A stretch of DNA of 46,677 bases from an uncultured Phascolarctobacterium sp. GTDB taxonomy: Bacteria; Bacillota; Negativicutes; Acidaminococcales; Acidaminococcaceae. Under the pieces are notes generated by a model. It was not told where the DNA came from. It was given only the letters and a program-made list of their open reading frames with translations, and ran no database searches. A program made the translations under genes and the position numbers. Position 1 is the stretch's first letter, and every line of letters begins with the position of its first letter. Location of the stretch: NCBI RefSeq assembly GCF_937920985.1, contig NZ_CALDXR010000009.1:1-46677 (forward strand), read 5' to 3'. Of this stretch, positions 42,339 to 46,677 are shown one piece after another.

Positions 42339-42974
42339 TTATTTTTTTGCTTTACAAATCTTATCAACAATAAAATATGTTCTTGCTACGCGGTAACGCT
42401 CAGCCTCCATAATTGTAAGTACCTTTTGCGCTGCCTTTTTCGCAATATCATTAATGATGATATAATCATATTCCGCTGCGTAGGTCAGCTCGCTGGCTGC
42501 GGAAGCCATACGGCGTTTGATAACATCCTCGCTGTCGGTACCACGCTTATAAATACGTGCGGAAAGCTCATCCAAGGAAGGCGGTACGATGAAAACAAAA
42601 ACACCCTCGGGGAAGCGCTTTTTAATCTGCAAAGCGCCCTGGATATCAATCTCCAGCAGTACGTCACGGCCGGATTCCAGCTGCTCTTCCACGTATTTGC
42701 GCGGTGTGCCGTAATAATTGCCGTATACCTCAGCATATTCCAGCAGCTCGCCCTTTTCGATCATCTGCTTAACATCGGGAATTGTCTTGAAGAAATAGCT
42801 TTCTCCATCAACTTCACCCGTGCGCGGTGCGCGTGTAGTAACAGAAATAGAATAACCTAAATCCGGCAGCTGGTCTCTCAGCATCTGGCAAATAGTTCCT
42901 TTGCCTGCTCCCGACGGACCGGATACTACAAGAAGTACTCCCTTGGGAGTAACATTATCAATATCGTTGCTCAT
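42339..42974 (-). CDS. gmk: Guanylate kinase
   Basis: A 211-residue GMP kinase. The P-loop is GPSGAGKGT, followed by SVTTRAPRTGEVDGESYFF (the GMP-binding part) and LLEIDIQGALQIKK. It makes GDP from GMP. The start is ATG 42974, with GAGGAG 10 bases upstream; the longer frame reads into remA. It begins 7 bases after remA. Confidence 0.96.
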   Translation of the reverse strand: MSNDIDNVTPKGVLLVVSGPSGAGKGTICQMLRDQLPDLGYSISVTTRAPRTGEVDGESYFFKTIPDVKQMIEKGELLEYAEVYGNYYGTPRKYVEEQLESGRDVLLEIDIQGALQIKKRFPEGVFVFIVPPSLDELSARIYKRGTDSEDVIKRRMASAASELTYAAEYDYIIINDIAKKAAQKVLTIMEAERYRVARTYFIVDKICKAKK

Positions 42975-42981
42975 GATCCAA

Positions 42982-43248
42982 TTACTCCTCTTCTTCAGAA
43001 TCAGCAGTTTGTGCCACCAGACGGTTGGCCACTGTTTCCGGCTGTACCGCAGACAGAATGATGTGACCGCTGTCCACAACAACTACAGCACGAGTACGAC
43101 GTCCGTAGGTTGCATCAACCAGCATGCCTTTATCACGGGCCTCTTGGATAATACGTTTAATCGGTGCTGATTCCGGACTGATAATAGAAATAATGCGGTT
43201 GGCTGCGACAATATTGCCAAAGCCGATATTAACTAGCTTTATATCCAT
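42982..43248 (-). CDS. remA: RemA/DUF370 family DNA-binding regulator
   Basis: An 88-residue RemA-like protein: start MDIKLVNIGFGNIV, then AANRIISIISPESAPIKRII and DATYGRRTRAVVV with the arginine-rich DNA-contact part, and an acidic tail ending SEEEE. In Bacillus, RemA forms rings that wrap DNA and activates biofilm and osmoprotection genes. The yicC-remA-gmk order is widely conserved. Confidence 0.93.
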   Translation of the reverse strand: MDIKLVNIGFGNIVAANRIISIISPESAPIKRIIQEARDKGMLVDATYGRRTRAVVVVDSGHIILSAVQPETVANRLVAQTADSEEEE

Positions 43249-43262
43249 AACTTCCTCCAGTT

Positions 43263-44162
43263 TTATTCGATGTTCTGAATCTGTTCACGGATTTTTTCTA
43301 TTTCCGCCTTAATTTCTACAACAATCTGCGCCATAGTATAATCGTTGGCTTTGGAAGCAATAGTATTTGCTTCACGGTTGAATTCCTGAATAAGGAAGTC
43401 CAGCTTACGTCCTACCGGCTGGTCGGAAGCAATAATGGTCTTGAATTGCTTGATATGGCTCTTCAAGCGGACAATTTCTTCCGTAATGCTGGTACGGTCA
43501 GCAAAAATTGCTACCTCCTGCAGCAGACGTTCCGGCTCAACCTTGATATTATTGTCAGCCAGCAGATTAGTCAGACGCTCCTGCAGCTTAGCCTGATATT
43601 CTTCCACAACTAAGGGAGAACGCTCTTCAATCTGTGCCAGCTTTTCGGCAATCAGATCTGCACGGTAAATGAAATCACCGTAGATATTGCCACCCTCTGT
43701 TTCACGCATAGCTACCAGATTAGCAACAGCCTGCTCAACAGCCTGCTCAACCTTGGGCCAAACTCTTTCTACATCAAAAAAGCCTTCCTTAACGTTAATT
43801 ACATCAGGACATTTTGATAAATAGAGAATCTCTGCAGCAGCGTTAATACCTGCAGCGTCGGCTCCGATAGCAACGCCTACCTCCTGCAATGCCTTATGAT
43901 AGGCAGCAGCAAGGTTTTTATCAACCTTCAGAGTGCAGTTGCCGCTGACATTATAATCAGCAGAAATAAACACATCAATACGTCCACGGCTAACGGTTTT
44001 TAAAATAGTTTTGCGGATTTTATCCTCCAAAGGATTCAAAAATCGCGGTAAACGGATAGCAACCTCGTTATACCGGTGGTTCACGGTTTTCATTTCAATG
44101 TTAACAGAAAAATCTGCATCCTCATAGGAACCACGGCCGAAACCGGTCATACTTTTTAACAC
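43263..44162 (-). CDS. yicC: YicC family endoribonuclease-like protein
   Basis: A 299-residue YicC protein. The start MLKSMTGFGRG, the block MKTVNHRYNEVAIRLPR, and the C-terminal GRKLDFLIQEFNREANTIASKAND are diagnostic. E. coli YicC is an RNase involved in small-RNA decay. The start is GTG 44162, 6 bases after GGAGGAGG. First gene of the run. Confidence 0.94.
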   Translation of the reverse strand: MLKSMTGFGRGSYEDADFSVNIEMKTVNHRYNEVAIRLPRFLNPLEDKIRKTILKTVSRGRIDVFISADYNVSGNCTLKVDKNLAAAYHKALQEVGVAIGADAAGINAAAEILYLSKCPDVINVKEGFFDVERVWPKVEQAVEQAVANLVAMRETEGGNIYGDFIYRADLIAEKLAQIEERSPLVVEEYQAKLQERLTNLLADNNIKVEPERLLQEVAIFADRTSITEEIVRLKSHIKQFKTIIASDQPVGRKLDFLIQEFNREANTIASKANDYTMAQIVVEIKAEIEKIREQIQNIE

Positions 44163-44210
44163 AGGCTTCCTCCTCCATCTTCACCAGTAAAGGTGATTTT
44201 TTCAGCTTAA

Positions 44211-44241
44211 AAGATAAGTATTTTTGCTTCAATCTTATCTT
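44211..44241 (-). other. Hairpin in the yicC 5' leader
   Basis: AAGATAAG and CTTATCTT pair perfectly around 15 bases, between the promoter and the yicC start. A second small dyad, CACC/GGTG, lies at 44182-44195. No T run follows either. Confidence 0.4.
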
Positions 44242-44249
44242 GAAAATCT

Positions 44250-44258
44250 ATTATACCA
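44250..44258 (-). promoter_or_regulatory. Extended -10 promoter of the yicC operon
   Basis: Minus strand TG-G-TATAAT, with a weak -35 CTGAAA 17 bases upstream. Confidence 0.6.
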
Positions 44259-44436
44259 CATTTCTCTAATGATTTCAGCATTTTTCTTCGTTTTTCGTCG
44301 CATAGATAAAGAAATGACGCTTACTGTTTTGCTATACTTGTTGCAGGTAATGGAGTATAATATGATAAATTAATAAATTGCATTCACTTCCCGCAGGCTC
44401 AAAAAAATTACCGAGTCTGTACAGAAAGGAGTCCCT

Positions 44437-46179
44437 ATGAACATTGAAGGCTTAACTTTAAAGCTGCTTACAGATACATTGAACGAAGAGCTGCTTGGCA
44501 GCAAAATATATAAGGCATATATGCCCAATCCGCAGTCACTTTTGCTGCTCGTCCGCAGAACACGCGATACAAGCAGCCTGCTGGCCGATATGCACAACGG
44601 CAGCTGTATGCTTTACCTGCCGCAGCAGCTGCCGGAAAACCCGGAAACTCCACCCACCTTCTGTATGCTTCTGCGCAAGCATCTGGAGGAAGGACGCATC
44701 ACGAAAATCAGCCAGAGCGGCCTGGACCGCATTATTACACTGGAAATTGACCTTTTAGGTGCCTCCAGTAAAATTATTACCAAAAAGCTTATTTTTGAGC
44801 TTACCGGTAAAAACAGCAATATTATTCTTACGCAGGATGATGTTATCATCGACTCTTTGAAGCACGTAAGCGCAGCACAGAGCAGCTATCGCACCATCCT
44901 GCCTGGCAAAGCCTATATTGCGCCCCCGCCACAGGAAGGCTTTAACATTTTGACAGCTGACCCGTCGGAAATCGTACAGGCCGCCAACAGTCTGCCTGCA
45001 GCCAACTTCGCCAAGGCCTTTATCAGTGCTACCACCGGTGTCGGCAAAATGACGACGCTAGAGCTTTTAGCCGCTGCAGATATCCTGCCGCAGGAGGTAC
45101 GTCTGGAAACCTCCGCCTGCCAGTCCCTGGCACAGGTTATCGGCAAGCTGCAGACAGATTTGCAGGCGCAGGCCGCCAAGCATCCTGTCTATGCGCTCAT
45201 CAGCCGTACTAATCAGGTAAAAACCTTACTGGTATTACCTCCGCAAAATGTGCAGGAAGGCATGCAGGTCAAAGAATTTGCCGATATCAACAGTGCGCTG
45301 AATTTTGCTGTCAGCCTGAAGCCTATCCAGCTTCCACGCCATGAACAGCTGCAAAAGCTGGTGAACAGCGAAACCGCCAAACTAAAAAAAAAGCTGCAGG
45401 CTCTGCAAGAAGATTTAGCTAATGCTGCCAATGCAGAGGAACAGCGTATGCTGGCAGATACTATCATGGCCAATATCTATCAGATAAAAAAAGGCCAGAC
45501 AAGCGCCGAGCTGATCAATATTTATGACGGCGAACCGGTTACGGTCAGCCTTTCCCCCATCCTATCGCCTACGGAAAACGCACAGGCTTATTACAAGCGC
45601 TATAATAAATACAAACGCGCTCAAACCGAAGTGCGTATCCAGCAGGAATCTACGGAAGAAATGCTTGCCTATCTGGAAAGTCTGGACGCTTCGCTGCTTA
45701 CCGCTACAACGAAGGAAGAAATTGAGGAAATCAATCAGGAAATGCTAAGCAACGGTTTGATCAAGGATACCGGCAAAAAAAAGAAAAATGCTGGACTGCA
45801 AAAATCACAGCCATTGCATATCCGCTTAAATGCCGAAGCAGATTTGTATATCGGCAAAAACAACAAGCAGAACGATTATGTTACCTTTACCTTGGGCAAT
45901 CCTAAAGATTTATGGTTCCACACCAAGGATATCCCTGGTTCGCACGTTATTTTAAAAACGTCACTGCCGGAAGCACGTCAGGAAGATATTAGCCTTGCTG
46001 TGCAGCTTGCAGCATATTTCAGTAAGGCGCGTGATGGCAGCAATATTCCTGTTGACTGCGTACAACGACGCTATGTAAAAAAGCCTGCAGGCAGTAAGCC
46101 CGGCTTTGTTATTTTTACAAACCAGAATACTTATTACACAACACCTGATATGGAGTTAATCCAAAAATATTTAAAATAA
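44437..46179 (+). CDS. rqcH: RqcH / NFACT-family ribosome quality control protein
   Basis: A 580-residue RqcH (Rqc2/FbpA) protein. The NFACT-N domain carries the conserved D97-R98 pair (SGLDRII) needed for alanine tailing. A coiled coil spans about 300-440, and the NFACT-R domain near 470-550 shows KNNKQNDYVTF, DLWFHTKDIPGSHVIL and VQRRYVKKPAGSKPGFV. It binds stalled large subunits and directs C-terminal alanine tails. GAAAGGAG lies 7 bases before the ATG. Divergent from yicC. Confidence 0.95.
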   Translation: MNIEGLTLKLLTDTLNEELLGSKIYKAYMPNPQSLLLLVRRTRDTSSLLADMHNGSCMLYLPQQLPENPETPPTFCMLLRKHLEEGRITKISQSGLDRIITLEIDLLGASSKIITKKLIFELTGKNSNIILTQDDVIIDSLKHVSAAQSSYRTILPGKAYIAPPPQEGFNILTADPSEIVQAANSLPAANFAKAFISATTGVGKMTTLELLAAADILPQEVRLETSACQSLAQVIGKLQTDLQAQAAKHPVYALISRTNQVKTLLVLPPQNVQEGMQVKEFADINSALNFAVSLKPIQLPRHEQLQKLVNSETAKLKKKLQALQEDLANAANAEEQRMLADTIMANIYQIKKGQTSAELINIYDGEPVTVSLSPILSPTENAQAYYKRYNKYKRAQTEVRIQQESTEEMLAYLESLDASLLTATTKEEIEEINQEMLSNGLIKDTGKKKKNAGLQKSQPLHIRLNAEADLYIGKNNKQNDYVTFTLGNPKDLWFHTKDIPGSHVILKTSLPEARQEDISLAVQLAAYFSKARDGSNIPVDCVQRRYVKKPAGSKPGFVIFTNQNTYYTTPDMELIQKYLK

Positions 46180-46217
46180 AGATTTAGTCAAAACTAAATA
46201 CGTCAGTATATAGTAAC

Positions 46218-46257
46218 GCGCCCTGATTCATAGAAATATGAATTGAGGGCGCTTTTT
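46218..46257 (+). terminator. rqcH terminator
   Basis: GCGCCCT-GATTCATA-gaa-TATGAATT-GAGGGCGC forms a long stem, followed by TTTTT. Confidence 0.92.
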
Positions 46258-46372
46258 AAGTTTGGGTGAAGCTTTTTGAGTGTAGATATAGATTGCAATA
46301 TCTATAATGTAAGTGTAACTCTGTAGGAGAACACTGATTAGCAGTCAAGCACATCGAACTCAAATAAACTGA

Positions 46373-46589
46373 GCGAGGGATATATCGTGTAAGGAATAGC
46401 AATTTTAGCAAATGAGCATCTGGTACCATAGAAGTGTCGCAACTGTCTGAGCGCTAAGCAAGCTACTGTAGAAAAATCTCTCAGCATAGCGCGAGTTTTG
46501 CGGCACTTCGTCCTGGTTCCATGCGAAATTTGCGTTGTGCCCTATGGGCACGTGAAAATTGCTACTGACTGGAACGATATACCTCTCGC
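46373..46589 (+). ncRNA. Candidate structured RNA, class unknown
   Basis: The last 420 bases hold no gene, but this part folds into one nested structure: 46373-46388 with 46574-46589 (13 of 16 paired), TAGCAATTTT 46397-46406 with AAAATTGCTA 46555-46564 (perfect), 46408-46419 with 46521-46533, GAAGTGTCGCAA 46431-46442 with TTGCGGCACTTC 46498-46509, and GCGCTA 46451-46456 with TAGCGC 46487-46492. A side hairpin GTGCCC-TAT-GGGCAC sits at 46537-46551. A possible -10 TATAAT is at 46303-46308. I checked it against what I remember of RNase P, tmRNA, SRP and 6S RNA and could not match it. Strand is uncertain. Confidence 0.5.
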
Positions 46590-46642
46590 GAACAGAGAAA
46601 GTATGGGAGTAAGCTAAGTTAATCCGCAGCTATCTATCCTCA

Positions 46643-46671
46643 GTCGTAAGTAAGCAAAGCTTACTTACGAC
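46643..46671. other. Perfect 13-bp hairpin at the window end
   Basis: GTCGTAAGTAAGC-AAA-GCTTACTTACGAC. It could end the RNA candidate upstream, but the window stops before any T run can be seen. Confidence 0.55.
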
Positions 46672-46677
46672 ACGCCT

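Noticed and set aside
46258..46677. RNase P, tmRNA, SRP or 6S RNA at the window end
   Set aside because: The conserved cores I know for these RNAs are absent, so no class is claimed.

Overview
The window looks like a chromosomal segment of a gut-type Negativicutes bacterium, probably close to Phascolarctobacterium or another member of the Acidaminococcaceae. This is inferred from gene content and was not tested by alignment. It mixes Firmicutes-type genes (remA, rnhC, recD2, rqcH, an S-box riboswitch upstream of metK) with envelope genes expected of a cell that has an outer membrane (RND pump with adaptor, an ArnT-like GT39 glycosyltransferase, a ChbG/HpnK-type deacetylase).

Bases 1-13,850 are accessory. 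They hold an Rpn/PD-(D/E)XK nuclease, an orphan degenerate CRISPR array with its own promoter and terminator but no cas genes, a two-gene helicase/Eco57I-like methylase restriction system, an XRE regulator with a palindromic site, and a sigma-70-like factor. An IS3-family element separates the sigma factor from a short cassette: amidase, DUF1659, DUF2922, YvrJ, an exported thermonuclease and an unknown protein. Four REP-like palindromic repeats lie within the cassette. The sigma/YvrJ/DUF1659/DUF2922/amidase/nuclease set is my main candidate for an undescribed system, perhaps a regulated lysis or release module.

Bases 13,860-30,330 are chromosomal metabolism and repair. A MaoC-BioY-thiolase-acyl ligase operon may link acyl-chain assembly to biotin. 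The other genes are recD2-comF-SLC13 permease, a SpeD homologue that has lost its self-cleavage serine, a HAD phosphatase overlapping an exported pentapeptide-repeat protein, a divergent aldehyde dehydrogenase and MocR regulator pair, a FabK-like flavoprotein, and ilvD.

Bases 30,330-46,677 contain a six-gene minus-strand run (adaptor, RND pump, rnhC, deacetylase, flippase-like protein, GT39 transferase). They are followed by metK behind a SAM-I riboswitch, the housekeeping run yicC-remA-gmk-rpoZ-coaBC, divergent rqcH, and a gene-free end that folds into a long nested stem and may be a structured RNA.

Non-coding signals stand out: two copies of a roughly 100-nt hairpin element with compensating base changes, a 32-bp-period repeat array inside the IS, and a 120-nt hairpin upstream of the amidase. 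No rRNA or tRNA gene was recognised.
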